64,000 nt of DNA from Enoplosus armatus (lineage: Eukaryota; Chordata; Actinopteri; Centrarchiformes; Enoplosidae), in NCBI RefSeq assembly GCF_043641665.1, contig NC_092186.1, forward strand, positions 13,892,001 to 13,956,000, given 5' to 3'. The position numbers and the translations under genes are program-made. Positions within the stretch are counted from its first letter, which is position 1; the number at the start of each line of letters is the position of its first letter. Shown here piece by piece: positions 1 through 12,890 of this stretch. The notes under the pieces are model-generated. The model saw nothing but the letters and a program-made list of their open reading frames with translations. It made no database searches and was not told where the DNA came from.

Positions 1-1539
1 AACCTTTTAAGATGGAGCTGTGAGGTAAATTGAATTGCTCGTAGCTGCGCTGAAAGTGGCTGAGAATTCCAAATATTTCCCAGCAGTACTCAGATATTTT
101 TCAATCAGCGTCACTTCAGGGCTCAGGGATACAAGGAGCCGGGTGTCCCACATATTTTCACCACAACATTCCATGACGCAAGGGAAGAGTTGTGTTTTGT
201 GTTCAGCTCTGCACGTGTTAGCAACAATCAGGAAGTGCAGAGATGGCGAGAGAGCGTCTCTACATGCAAAACAGCTTATTTCTGTCATTGTTTCAAGTGT
301 GAAAGTTGCAGAAAATGTGTAGCTAAGGTCCAAAATTAGATTACAACCAAAAATAGTGACATCTTTTCTGAAAAGTCATGACACTTTAAGGAGACAGGCA
401 CAGTTCAGTAGGAACAACATCACAACTAGTTGCCGTCAGTCGCTGTAATGTAGATGTACTTCATACTTCTCCAGAACACCTCCTGCACCGACTCCCTGCT
501 GCAGCTGTGAGGAATGGAGCAGGACAGCGAGATGGGAGAATAAGATTGCACTGTTTAGGCTGCACTGGGTTTGGTGGCATGTTTGAACAGAGTGCTGGCA
601 AATAAAAGTAAGCCTGCTGATGGATACCTCCGGGATTCAAAGGCTGATCAAGAAAAAAAAACAAAACACTTGACTTGTTACTTAGCAGGCATGTTTCTAC
701 AGTGTTGTAGATGAGTCTGCAGTGGCTCCTTGACTACGAGAAACTGCCTGGGCCTCAAATATCTGAGCCCTATAAGAGAGTAGCAATTTAAAGAGCTAGC
801 TCAGCGTATAGGCTTATATGACGTGGAATGAGTCGCTCGCTGGTAGTGATATTGATGCGTGGACAATAGTTCAGACTACACATCCTCTACTCAGAAATAT
901 TAAAGCGAGGGGGCATCCTGTAAGGCTGAAATTAACCACAGCAAATGAGACCAGTAGATAAAAACATTTTAAACCACAACACAGCACTCAAAACCTTTCA
1001 GTCATCCTACAAGATAATCTTCAATACATTTTGAATCTCTTCACAGACCTCCTCTGTGTTATGAATAGTTCATAGGAGTTTCTGTCACACACTTTTGTCC
1101 AAAGGAACTTCACATCTTCACATCTACACAGTCTACCATCTGAGCTACAGGTGCCCCTCTACCTCGCAAAGGAGTCGGTCAAACCAATGTATGTCAAAAA
1201 AAATCTGAACTAACCCTTTAAGACCAAGGTGATCCAAAAGATTCAACATCCCTCAATATTCTGAAATATCTAATTCACACATGGCATCAATATAATTGTC
1301 CCCATAACAACAATCAGTAGCTCAATGATTAACTCACAGAGAAACAAACCAGTCAAATATTTTTATTTATTAAAATATATTTAAACTAACTCTGTCTTCC
1401 TCCCAATGCATTCTGGGACAGGCCCCAGCTGTCACTGACCATAAACAGGAATGTAAGGGTAAAAGTAACAGGCATATGATTGACTGAAGTACATGCAGAT
1501 AATGAAAGCTCCCTAAAAGAGTCTCCAGTATTTTGGTTT

Positions 1540-1599
<60 letters not shown>

Positions 1600-3284
1600 C
1601 AGAGACTCTAGTATACCTTTGTTACACCTGACTGCGTCAGAACACAGCTGAAGGAAGGGGAAAGGAGGCGCAGATCAAAGAAGGAGGGAATTGGAAAGCA
1701 TACGTGGACTACAGCAGAGGACAAGACAAACACAGAGGAGGACGAGGAAATCTTCTGCTGGTGTTTCACATCCTCAGGACTGCTTGTCCCCGAAGTCTTT
1801 CAGAGTATCTCTCTCAAAATAAGCAGATGTCATCACACCTTACATAATGTTACATAAGTCTGATGCCTCAAGCTTCATCACAAAACCTTTTTCTGAGCAG
1901 CAAACAGGAAATTTCAGAGGAGGTTGTGGGTGTTATCGGGTTTTGTAGAAACCAAACAAAATAAAACCCTGCCTCAATTTGATTTAAGTGCTGCATTCAT
2001 GTGTAAAACAACACTTTCATTTGACTGTTAAAACTAGGGAGAGTCTGGAGGGAAGGAAACAGCGATTTCTCAGCAACTTAGCAACTATACACACCTAAGA
2101 AGGACATTTAGTGAGTAAAGACCACAATAAAACCACAATAGCCTCTGATTATTAAAGGATAGACCTGTCTTATCTCTTAAGTTTCAATCTGCACTGATTT
2201 CTGTCCGACTGCATGTGTCAAATCCAACCATCTGGGGCTCAAAACAGCTTCAAACACGTACATATTTGCAACTAGTGTTTGTTCAGATGCACTTCAGCGA
2301 CTGAAAGAGGCAGAGATAGCGCACACAGAGCTGTGGGAATACAACATCGAGACAGATATGAGGACACCCGCTGAGCTGACAGTCTGTCTCAGCCTCAGGT
2401 GGCAGCAGCTAGAGGTGTCGTTGAGGTGGATTTAGACAGATTTTACTCCAGGCTGTAATATTCCACAAATCCAGATTTAAATTCTAAAGCATATTATGAC
2501 TATGACAGCCACTTGGCAACAGAGTATTTATGTAATGAAAGTCATAATTGAGTCTGAGCTAAGAAATCAAACAAATGACATCACTCTTTTTCAACACTTA
2601 ACAGTGACAAACACACCAAACAAACATTAAACACACCAAACTGACAATAGGCCATCGATCTAGCCGTTGTACAAAATTACAAAAAGAAAGTACAGGCCGA
2701 CAAGAGGCTGTTCTTCTGTCTCGGTGCAAAACTGAAAAGAAGAAACTGGGGCTAAGGAGTGGCCCACAGTCCCAGAGAAGAAATAGAGGGTGGAGGATAA
2801 TGGCGATAGTGTGATAAAGGTTCTGATAATAGAGGAGAGAATGAGCAGTGAATAATGGAGTAACTTGATGACACAGTGTTAAAATACAAAGCCAGAGGCA
2901 GGGTGTGAGCCCAGAGAGGGAGTCTGTGTTTGTGATTGTGATTCAAAGCGACATGTCAATCATGTAAAATCGTCTAACCGGCATCAGCAGAAAACACCAA
3001 AGTACCTTTAGCCCTCCCTGATGTAGACACTAGTATCTCTGTTTCTGACACGGTGCCAAGGACTGGGTATTTAAACTTTAAAATGAGTGTCTTAGGCCTA
3101 TTGCCTGTGAATGCAGTTTCCTGTTGAAAATCCCAAAATATAGTTGCTGTGATGCATAACATCAGCTGTTTGTTTCTAATTCATTATATTTGTCCATGAA
3201 AGCACAAAGCCAGGTGGGTCAGAACTCGACCGGAGCTGAGAGCAGAGCAGCTGTATAAGCAGGTGGTTCAGGTTGTTCTCCTAC
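1..3284. other. Non-coding DNA, intron of the ttc39 gene
   Basis: No exon could be supported here. The open frames are short and resemble no protein I know. Because the exon at 3285-3389 ends in an open phase at a good donor site, this stretch is most simply the next intron of the minus-strand ttc39 gene, whose remaining exons would lie beyond the left edge. A GT microsatellite at 1542-1596 is the only clear structure. Confidence 0.6.
1542..1596. repeat. (GT)n microsatellite
   Basis: About 27 uninterrupted GT dinucleotides. Confidence 0.97.
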
Positions 3285-6200
3285 CTGCATTTGAGCCGGG
3301 CCTGCGCCTCCTCAAAGTGGTTTCTGAGGAACAGATCCAGGGCAGCCATGCAGTCCTCCAGAGCCAGCGACAGGTCTGACCGCGTGCACCTGCAGAACCA
3401 AAACAAACAAATAAGCCAAAATTGAGCAGTTCTGATCCCTTGAAATATCAACATTGATAACTTCAAGAGGAACAATGTTTTACTGAAAAATGATACGGTT
3501 GTTAAATGTGTTTGTATTTGAGTGTTCAAAAGTGCTCAAAAAGTCAATCAAGTTCATTACAATTTCACAGGTTGGCAATACAAACATTCCCTAAAACCAT
3601 CTTTAAGTGGACATTTTTTCAAATGAATTTCATATTTGAAGATCCACGTCACCTTACTCTGTTCTGCCACCCCTCAGTATCTCTACCTGTCTCCCTCACT
3701 ACTGCAGTGACCCTGTTCTCATTTGCAACAAAAAAGGCAGTCTCCAGACACTGACCTGAGAGTGGGATCTTGATATTATCTCAGTTTACTCACATATAGC
3801 TCCTTTATTCAACCCTCTCCACTTCTCTACTACAAGGGAAACAGAAACACAGGCAGGGTGAGTCAGACAAGCAAGTTGGCTCAAGAGTGTTGTTGCTGTT
3901 AGTGTTGTTGCTGTTTGCATCACACTGCACATTACAGAGGGAATTGGCATAAATTACAGTACTTTCACAGTCACCAAGATCAGGGACCAGTTTTGGTCAT
4001 AATTGAATATACTATGATTTTCTATTTTGTACACAAGACATCTATTGCATGTCTGTCCGTCCTGCTCATCCTGAGGTTTCTTCCATTTTTTCCCTGTTAA
4101 AAGAGTTTTTTCGAATCGAGGGTCTGAGGACAGAGGGCCTTGCATGCGGCACAGATTGTAAAACCCCTTGAGGCAAAGTGTGGTTTGTGATATTGCGTTA
4201 TATAAATTAAGTTGACTTCATTCGACTTGACTTTTGAATAAGATCATTCTTGTAAATACAACTCACAGCTGTGAGCTGTCTTTGTGAAAGCGACAAGCTA
4301 CTGATGACTATTGATAATGTTGCTGCTCAATTAGAGTTCATTACATGGTGCACATGACCCTCGCGTGACGAATGCCTAGTGTGGCCAAACTGGGCACAAG
4401 TCTTGACTGAGAATCCCTTCATCACAAGGCTCCCTCCTCTTTGATTTCACTCACTGTGCCCATGGCGGATCTGTTTAAATGTGTGTTTTATTTCTGCAGC
4501 ACACAGCATGTGAAAAACACATTGACAATCAGCTTAATGAGCTGAACAAATGAATTAATTTGATGGTAAATCTGAAACACTAATGTTATTCAACATTAAG
4601 ATGATTTATCTCTTTCATCTGAATCATGACTTGTTTGTTTTGTAGAATTATGCTTTTTTTTCCAGAGATTCAGTTATTTGCTGTTTATGTCAATTTGCAA
4701 AAAGTGGCATCTTTTCTTGTTGTTGTCCATTAGTTTGTTTTGTTATTGATGTGTTTTTGTGAAACAGGACCTTGATTTCTATTTTGTCTCATCTTGTAAT
4801 GCAGTTTGGTGATGTGCTTTGAACTTCCTGGCCACTGTATTTATCACATGAGCATGTCAGCCAGTCCGCCAGTATTACCTCTTTAACTCAGCAGCAAACA
4901 TTAGACGGATGCAGAAGACTAGAAGAGCACAAACTGAGCAAACACAACCACAGCAAATATGCATAACAGCAATGACTAACAGACAGCATTCACTTTACAT
5001 TCCTGTCCATTGGAAACACAGACGAACCATAAACTCATCACACACACACACACACACACACTGGTACAGCTCTGGCTAATGACATGCGGGTGACTGCCGT
5101 GTTCACCATATGACCAGCAGCAAGCTGAGCTTCCTGATAACAGCAGGACACTCACAATGACAACAGAGACATGTATGTTCAGGATACATATAAACATTTC
5201 AGGCACCAAAGTTTAAGTTTCAGTAATGAATAATTGTTATACTCAAAGGTTACGTGGGACGTGGGAACTATAATACATAGCATTACAATAATAAACTTTA
5301 GTTATATTCAGCCATTTTATAATTGAGTGCCTACTAACAACAAAACAATGAGACATACAGGGATCAATAACACAAACACTAATAATTCCAGGAGGATATT
5401 AAAACAGGGAAGCACACTGTGCATAAGTTTATGTCATTGATTTCAAGGATAATGCTGCAGAGTCACATGTCCTCCCCCAGTGGCCACTGACTAAATCCAA
5501 CCAGAGCTTTCTCTACTGTGTCGTACCAGTTTTCTCTCTGTGTGAATTTCGGTGCAGTGGCTGCCTTCTGTCACTTTGACTTACAACAACGAGTTTACAG
5601 GAGAACTAGAAGCAATCAGATGCAGCTATTGTCTTTAATACTTTTAATACCTACAAACTTTGTAATTGTCTCACTGTTCTTGTGCTGACTCTGCAGTGAC
5701 TATATTCATTCCCTGAACCTTCACCTTAACCATAACTATCAAAAACACATGCCTTGATCTTGACTCTAACTCTAATCTGAGTCTTCACTGTAATCTAAAC
5801 CCTACAACCAAGTCTTAACCCCTCAGATACAGTATTTATATCACTATTTATTATTCAGTCTTCTTAAAGGGGTTATGACCTTGCTGGAGTCTAATCACCT
5901 GTTACATTCAGCGCATAACCTCATCAATAATAAATGTCAATAATTGTTGAGGGACTATGGTATTTTGGAGAGCTTATTTACTTATCTGACATAAACAGAC
6001 AGTAACAGCAGGTACAGTGTGCAGATAACGTAATGGCTCTGATCAGCCTTCCTGTGGTTCAAATTGTTTATGTTGTTTATGCAGGGGCAAATAATCAATT
6101 CAGTAAATAATAGAAGTTAGCATGTTGACAGCATGCTAACAATCAGTGGCGTCATCATTTCCTTAATAGCTGGAAATTAACTCAACTGGTCCTGATTGAC

Positions 6201-6608
6201 TGGAAGACAGGATTTTGACAGGATAACACCTTAAAGACAATCTGAGGCCTGAGGACACCAAAAGGAGAAGAAGCCAGCTCTCAGTAGGTGAGGGAAGATT
6301 ATCATACAGTACAGGAATCTGTGCTTTAAATGGAGGGAATAATTGACAATTGTATGCAGGAAAGACAAGGCATGACCACCAGCACAATGAGGAGAGTCTG
6401 TTAGGTTCAGGATGTGCACACTACGCATTGTCCCAATAATTTAATTGGACTTCAAGTCAGCGAGTCTGAAATTCTGGGTTGATTTCTCCAGAGAGCAACT
6501 TTCACAATGATGATCATTATCAGTGAGGCACACAAACACACATACAGATAAAGCCACACAACCACTATTCATAAACGCACCCCTGCATGTTCTCATGAAA
6601 ACCTGAAT

Positions 6609-6644
<36 letters not shown>

Positions 6645-6771
6645 CTCCAAGAGTGACGAAGCATTAGTTTATCGACTGAGGCCTCATAGCGTTGAGCTGT
6701 GACACAAAAGAGCCGAGCTGCTCCTACAATAAACCGAGCAAGTCTGTCCACATGCCTGAGTGTCACAGCTA

Positions 6772-6819
<48 letters not shown>

Positions 6820-6938
6820 CAAACACTAACAGAGCATCTAACAGACGATCTTACAAACACACACCATCCAAACATGCAGCAAGTATCTTACCCATTTGAC
6901 AGATTATCTTCCTCTCCTGACATTTTCATCTGGCAAAG

Positions 6939-7021
<83 letters not shown>

Positions 7022-10000
7022 TAGAGAGACGGAGAAAGAGAAAGAGAAAGAGGACAGAGATAAAAAAGAATTGCAGAAGTGAATGTGAGCCTGGGGCCTT
7101 TCCAGCAGTGCAGAGTAATGGTCTATGTCTCAGCAGCCGCAGCAGCAGCAGCAGAAGGGCAGGCGGGTGAAAGAGACAGAGAGAGAGACAGAGGGAAGAC
7201 TGAAGAAGAGAGGGAGGGAGGGAGGGAGGGAGAAAGGGAGGAGGAAGGACGCAGCAGCAACAGCAGATCTTAATAAGATTGGGATGACTATCACACAAGA
7301 GGGGAGAATACACAGTCTATCTGTGCTGCCTCTAACACACGCACACACACACATACAAAAAACCTGTCCCACATCTTCCGATCATCACCCTAATGCTACA
7401 CACTGCAGTCTCTGCTCTGATTGGTCAATGCAAAGTCAGGGGCAGGGCTAAAAGCCCACGACTTTTTTTTATGTAATGAAAAAAATAAAAGAATAAGAGG
7501 ACAGAGTGATGGCTTAACGAAGAAACAAGTTACATTCAAAACTTCCTGCTGCTATAGCTGAGAGAGGGATAGAAAAAGAGAGTGCTGGTGCGTAGTGGGA
7601 ATGTCAGCTGGCCCAGTCTGCTGCAGTGGCAGAGCCTGAACACTGCAGTGACCAGAGAGTCCAGAAATAGAAGACACAGATGCAGTACAGTGGCTCATAC
7701 TGTGGATACACAGGAGCTAAAGTGAAATCATGAATGAAATGTAGGCACAGTTCCATGAGTTACTGCAGATCGTCACTCTCCCATCAGATGTGCATGAGAG
7801 AGAGAGAGAGGGAGGGAGAGATGTTCGCACACTTGAAAGCAGAAGACATATCAGCTTCAGTTCAGAGAAGACTGACTCGAAGAACGTCTCACATCTGTGG
7901 TGATTAAGAGATGTGCCACACTTGACAAATGGCCCTCTTTATTGACAATCTGACATGACATAGCAGGACAACCACAGGTATGATTAATAATATTAACAAG
8001 GGTTACACTCTATTTAGCTTTACTAGGTGAGAACGAGGACACAGGCTAACTGATACGCTAAATGGAACGGCGCCATCATTAAAGGCTTAATTACAGCTGT
8101 GTGTTTCCTGCCATGACAAATCAAAATGTCTGCTGTGAAAAAGATCCATTATCTTATGTCAGAAAATGGTTATGAATCATTTCCAAAAGTGGTAAACAGG
8201 ATTTAATACACTCTAGGAACTATACTATAACTATAACTCAAAGATAATCAGGTTAACTATCCAATGAGACAAAGAAAAGCAGCAAATCCTCACATTTGAG
8301 AAACTAAAACAAGGGAATGTTTGGTATTTTTGCTTGAAAAATGAATTTATCAATTGACTAATCAATTTTTTATTAATTGTTTCAGTGCTGAACTGCATAA
8401 CTGGGTTATCTTGGTAGACAGAAGTGAATCACTTACAAGACTATAAATCCAAATCTGGAGATCCTCCTTAATAGAAAATATTATTTCTCTCCATCAAGCC
8501 AGAGGAAAATATTAAACATACAGTAGCTCTGTAGCACACTCACACAAGCACATACACATTCTATTATCAACGCCGCCAACATCTAGAAAGCATAAAGATC
8601 ACACTCATGTGACTGTGTCTAAGTGCTCATCACGTTTGACATATTTCTTTGCCCATAAAAAAACACAGCTACAAGAGCAAAGCACTTTGCACCTGCACAG
8701 AAACATGAGGGGAAGTCCCTCTATCTTTATAGACTGTAGTAAAAATAAAAGCTTCATTTTTTTTGCTTCCATGTGTGTGCTGTGAGGAGCACGGAGAGTC
8801 ACGGGTTTAAGGTGGAGATAATTGGATTTGATATGCAGCTGCCCTCATGGTGGACAATTGGATTTGGAAACAAAACAAGGATTTATGACTCCAGAGATGT
8901 TGCCATTTCAAACTATCAAGGCTTTTAGCTTAATATAATAACAACCAAATATCTACTTCTTTTATGTGCCACACAATAGTGACTCATCCGAAACATTTGT
9001 TGTTCTAAACTACTACGTCTTTTCCTTAAACAACCCTCAATGAAAAGGATATGATGCAAAAACAAGACTTTATAGCCAATAATGACCATTGATAACATAT
9101 TTCTTCCAATGAGGTGAAATAATCTGAATTTGAAAGTATGTAGTTAGAATGATGCAGCTCGAGCATTAAGGCATGTAGTCATTACTTGCAACTAAAATGG
9201 ATTTGTGCCATAAAGAAAAACAAATTGTTCTCTCATATCTGTCCATATGTCCATTTTACCTTTGGACACTGTCAGGCTAGCTGTTTCCCCCTGTTTCCAG
9301 TCTTTATGCTAAGCTAAGCTAACTGTCTCCTAGCTGTAGCTTCATATTTAGCGTACAGAGCATGTTATCAATCTTCTCATTTAACTCAGCAAGAAAGCAA
9401 ATGAGCGTATGTCCCAAAATATATTGTAAAGACTAACTAACTAAAACTGAATGTGTAACCTTTGTTCAAGTCAGTTCCCTCCCTCAAATCCTCCTCAGGC
9501 TACCTAGAAATCCTTTACATGCCTTGACAGACGCAGGATTAAGACTATTGAATAAGCAGCTGGTTCATGTTTGTACTCATCCGGTCACAACTCGACAGAG
9601 AGAGGTGGGAGGTGATTCCCTGGTTCTCTCTGTCTGAATTATCGATATGTCAAACGGCAGGGAGAAGCTGCGTTAATGCCAGTGACCTTTTGATGACCTT
9701 TAACTCAACATGTCACTAATATAGTCCTTCGAGTCCCCTCACAGCGACTCACTGTCACACGGTGCTGTGAGGAGTTTTCAAGAGGAATTCCCGCAAATCT
9801 CTCTGTTGTGAGTTTTGCTTTGTGATCACTTCACTGTCCAGTCTCACCCATTTGATGGATTTGTTGATTCCAGAGCGTCTTTGTTTCCCGGTAGCTGCAA
9901 CCTGAAACAGAGGAACAAAATCAAGGCTGTTTAGAGAAAAGAAGAGGAATCTCAAGGGATTGAAAACCAGCTGAAAGGCCAGCTATTGTTTGAGGAACAT

Positions 10001-10578
10001 GATCATGAGAGCCATAGAAACACGGACACCGATACATGTGGACACTCCCAGGCTGTTTATTTCTTGGTAATGATTTGTTGAGGACACTTCTCTAGAAATT
10101 AACGTCAAGCTTTTTGGGGAAATGTCTGTGAAATCTGATTAACGATAAAAACACAGAAATACTCAAAACCTTTACTTTAAAAAAAACACTGTAAACTGTA
10201 ATCCAGAATATGCTTTTATCAGATTTTGTTATTTATTTAATATATGTCCTTCAGTGGTCTTCAATTCAAAGACACTCACCTGAAGTCTGTGATGATGGGA
10301 TCCAGTTCTGGACTGTTTATGACTGACAACCTGGGAAAACAAATAAAAGTTAATCTGTATACGACAGCATGTCTGTAGGAGTTAAAATGCTAACAACTGG
10401 TGAACTGACGAGGCTCATCATTACACTGTTATTAAACCGTGCAGCTCAGGTTTGTTGTTTTCTTTGTGACACCGCTGATTGTTCCTGACTGTAAGAATAA
10501 AGGACTGGGTGCACAATGTGAACGTACCGGCTCGGGGAGTCCGGGCCGTCAGGTACGTCTTGTGCCTGCACGGCGTCC
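3285..10578 (-). CDS. ttc39a: Tetratricopeptide repeat protein 39 (probably TTC39A), 5' partial set of exons
   Basis: Four consecutive minus-strand exons can be placed: 10528-10578, 10280-10330, 9848-9901 and 3285-3389. Each has AG before it and GT after it. Each starts with one base of a split codon and ends with two, so the frame runs through all four. The last exon reads SDLSLALEDCMAALDLFLRNHFEEAQARL, matching the conserved start of the TTC39 homology region (LALEECxxALDLFLNN). The earlier exons give a poorly conserved N-terminal leader that includes INSPELDPIITDF. The TPR repeats and C-terminus lie beyond the left edge. The start-codon exon was not found. TTC39 proteins are TPR-containing and poorly characterised. 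TTC39A is preferred to TTC39B because of the neighbouring eps15, calr4 and osbpl9, which I infer as conserved synteny. Confidence 0.8.
4015..4231 (+). repeat. Dispersed teleost repeat copy
   Basis: It runs from a TATTGCATGTCTGTCC segment, through an AGATTGTAAAACCCCTTGAGGCAAA segment in its second half, to TATATAAATTAAGTTGACTT. A second diverged copy in the same order lies at 31255-31430. I recognise the ending as a repeat common in teleost introns and 3' UTRs, but cannot name the family with certainty. Confidence 0.7.
5039..5061. repeat. (CA)n microsatellite
   Basis: About 11 CA units. Confidence 0.95.
6610..6642. repeat. (CA)n microsatellite
   Basis: About 16 CA units. It is the first of three dinucleotide tracts within 420 bp. 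Confidence 0.95.
6774..6818. repeat. (AC)n microsatellite
   Basis: About 22 AC units. They are complementary in inverted orientation to the GT tract at 6943-7020. Confidence 0.95.
6943..7020. repeat. (GT)n microsatellite
   Basis: About 39 uninterrupted GT units, the longest dinucleotide GT tract in the window. A polypurine tract follows at once. Confidence 0.97.
7021..7252. repeat. Polypurine-rich tracts with GGGA repeats and a CAG run
   Basis: Two purine-rich stretches (about 7021-7070 and 7174-7250) of GA and GGGA units flank a short GCAGCAGCAG run near 7138-7155. This is low-complexity DNA with no gene. Confidence 0.85.
8265..8395 (+). repeat. Dispersed teleost repeat (ATGTTTGG-ATTTTTGCTTGA family)
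   Basis: It contains AAAGCAGCAAATCCTCACA, then TTTGGTATTTTTGCTTGAAA, then an alternating ATTGACTAATCAATT segment. Related copies lie at 35870-36095 and, as a fragment, at 45540-45650. The family is common in teleost genomes; its class is unknown to me. Confidence 0.65.
9235..9430 (+). repeat. Dispersed teleost repeat (GCTAGCTGTTTCCCCCTG family)
   Basis: The block holds GCTAGCTGTTTCCCCCTG, then TTATGCTAAGCTAAGCTAAC, then AGCTGTAGCTTCATATTTA. I recognise it as a very abundant teleost interspersed repeat of uncertain class. Confidence 0.7.
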
Positions 10579-12329
10579 CTGTGAAGAGGTCAAAGGTCAA
10601 TTTAGAGAGAACGTGAGAATGGCTCTCATGATGGTGAGAGGAGGATTTGTGCTATGACACTGGAGGTCCGACCTGAAGGTCTGAGGAGGACTCGAGAGTT
10701 TCGTACAGATACTTTCAACTAAAAACGTTACCAGCATATTAAAACTATATGTGATGAATAAGAGAGGACATCAAATGCAAGTTAAAAAGTTTTCATTACA
10801 CTTCACGTGGAAACAACAAGCACACTAATAATGTTGAGGGGCCAACAACAAAGAAGCACATGTCAGAAGTAACAACACTTTAATGTGCAAGGATTAAGTG
10901 CTACCAACGGAATTGTATTTAAGCCAGTGTGAAGCTTCTGAAACAGCGTTCAGGCTTTAATTCTTAGGTTAGGGTTAGATCAGTGGTCTTCAGCTTGTGA
11001 CCCCCCGCACATGTGAGCGTCATCACAGGCTGCATGTCTGCGAGACACCTGGAGAGGAACTATACAGTGTTTGACAAGAAAAAAGCTGAGAGAAAAGTCA
11101 GAAAGTAAACATGATTTGGTGTAGCTGAATTCAGTTATTTACTGTTTTGCACTCGCTAATCATCACATTAAATCCAATCCTTTTTTCCAACTTATACCAC
11201 CTCCAAATGATTTATTTAGATTAATTTACTCATAGCAGTTTGCAAAATCGATCTGCTAAATGCAGCTGTAGAGATGAGACAAAGAACAACAAAATAACAA
11301 AAAAAGGCATCAGAAAAATTACTACTTAAATTTTATGTTTTGAAATCAAAAACTGTATCTCAGCACACTGCATCGACACTGAAAGCCTGCCTGACCACAT
11401 CATGAATGCAATGTTGTTTGACAGGCTTCCAGGAGCAGTTAGACGGATCATGAAACCAGACTTCACCTACAGAACAGTGATTTTTCCGACTGGCTGACAG
11501 CGGTCAGACTGTGGATTTATTAGCTCCTTTAGTTGACTGTCAAACACACACTTTAGTTTTATTTCTGAAAGGTGATCAGTGGCAGCTTTTGTTACAGTGA
11601 GATATATGAATCTGACCACGGATCACGTCTCTGGTGTAAACCGCTCAGAGGAGAGTGTGTGTGGTCTACAGAGGATCCATCAGGGTCCTGAACATGTCAG
11701 TCTCAGTGAGATGACACAAGCACAGTCACATCATGATACTCACAAAGTGCGATTCAATTCTCACTGTCGGCCGCACCATGAACACAGACAAGTACGGACA
11801 GGGTCAGGACTTGCACTGATTTTCGGGAGCTTTCACTTCTCTTCTACTCACTTTTGGCTGTCATTTTTCTTCACGCTTCGTCTCCAGTTGGTGATAAAAC
11901 TCATTCCACAGCACTGGGATCCGGTGAAACAGCAGAATTACCCCGGAGAGAGCAGCTTCACAGCGCGGGCATGGGTGGACAGACGGACAGACGGACAGGA
12001 GGAAGAGGAGCAGCTGACTGACAGGAATGAATGTTCAACAGCCGCTGTGCGCCTTCCTCCTTCCTGACGTGTAAAGGTGTGCTGCTCTCATCATAATGAC
12101 TTTATGTGCACTGTACTGTGGCTGCTGCAGGTCCAGGCTTCACGGTCCTAAAGCCCTCCATATTATGACCACAAACAAACACGTAAATAAATACATAAAG
12201 GTGATACGAATAAATCCATGAGCCCTAATATTACAATTATTTTATATACTATATTTATATGCCGTATTTTTATTGGATTTGAACTTCTAAGACAGCATCG
12301 TTAAGAAGTCCTTAAAGTGCTCTACAGTT
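10579..12329. other. Region upstream of the known ttc39 exons
   Basis: This should hold the missing first exon(s) and promoter of ttc39. No start-codon exon ending in the required phase could be identified. A moderately GC-rich patch near 11750-12060 is the best place to look for a promoter. The long open frame on the plus strand at 11579-12067 has no recognisable homology and probably is not a gene. Confidence 0.4.
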
Positions 12330-12385
12330 CTGGGCAAAGATCATGTGATATGATCGAAAGCTCCAGAACAGCTACTAAATGGACC
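12330..12385 (+). repeat. Short dispersed repeat (GTGATATGAT-GAAAGC family)
   Basis: It shares CATGTGATATGAT and CCAGAACAGCTACTAAATG with 62616-62665. I recognise this as a common teleost repeat fragment. Confidence 0.65.
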
Positions 12386-12565
12386 TGGTGAGGTTATTTA
12401 AACAACTGCTGCTTCCAATGTCAAGAATGGACTTTTTATTGAAATAATAAGCATACTTTGAAGTATACTTTAAAACAAAAACAGGTCTACAATAGAGAGT
12501 ATAAATATTAATGATGGCCATGATCATATATCTAAATATGCTCATAATTTTCTGCATAGTTCTGT

Positions 12566-12890
12566 GTTTAAGTACAGTTTTGTAGTACTTTCCTGCTACT
12601 TTCTGTTTCTACTCCACAACATTTCAGAGGGAAATATTGCACTTTTCACTCCACTATATTTGACAGCTATAGTTACTCGTGACGTTGCAGATGAGCATTT
12701 AACAGTGACGTTGACTCCACATTGACCTGCAGCACAAATGCTGCTTAAACATGAACTCATCTTTTGCCACAATAATAATCCAATAACATTATACATATAA
12801 CAATGTAACATTATGAATATGGCCATTCTACATAAGGAGTACTTTTACTTTTGTATACATTTTGTTGATAATACTTTCAGTATTTTTACT
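12566..12890 (-). mobile_element. Non-autonomous hAT-type MITE, truncated copy
   Basis: It contains TTCTACTCCACAACATTTCA, GGAAATATTGCACTTTTCAC and GAGTACTTTTACTTTTG, the typical body of the teleost MITE family rich in AGTA/TACTTTTA. It runs opposite to the next copy and stops where that copy's terminal repeat begins. No transposase is encoded. Confidence 0.65.

Larger units (their letters stand above)
3390..9847. other. Large ttc39 intron rich in repeats
   Basis: This 6.5 kb intron holds CA/GT microsatellites (5039-5061, 6610-6642, 6774-6818, 6943-7020), a polypurine tract (7021-7252) and three dispersed teleost repeats (about 4015-4231, 8265-8395, 9235-9430). No exon is supported. Apparent ORFs across 6440-7450 are translated microsatellite. 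Confidence 0.65.

Noticed and set aside
6441..7170. Several open frames with long Val-Cys or Thr-His runs on both strands
   Set aside because: They are translations of CA/GT microsatellites with no other conserved sequence.
9755..9955. 66-codon frame reading through the ttc39 exon at 9848-9901
   Set aside because: It translates the exon in the wrong phase; the spliced frame (LQLPGNKDALESTNPSN) is the one that joins the flanking exons.
11745..11785. Possible ttc39 start exon on the minus strand (MVRPTVRIESHF before a GTGAGT donor)
   Set aside because: It ends in phase 0, but the exon at 10528-10578 needs a phase-2 partner, so the frames do not join.
11579..12067. 162-codon plus-strand open frame
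   Set aside because: No domain, signal or splice context; composition is ordinary and it lies where the minus-strand ttc39 promoter is expected.
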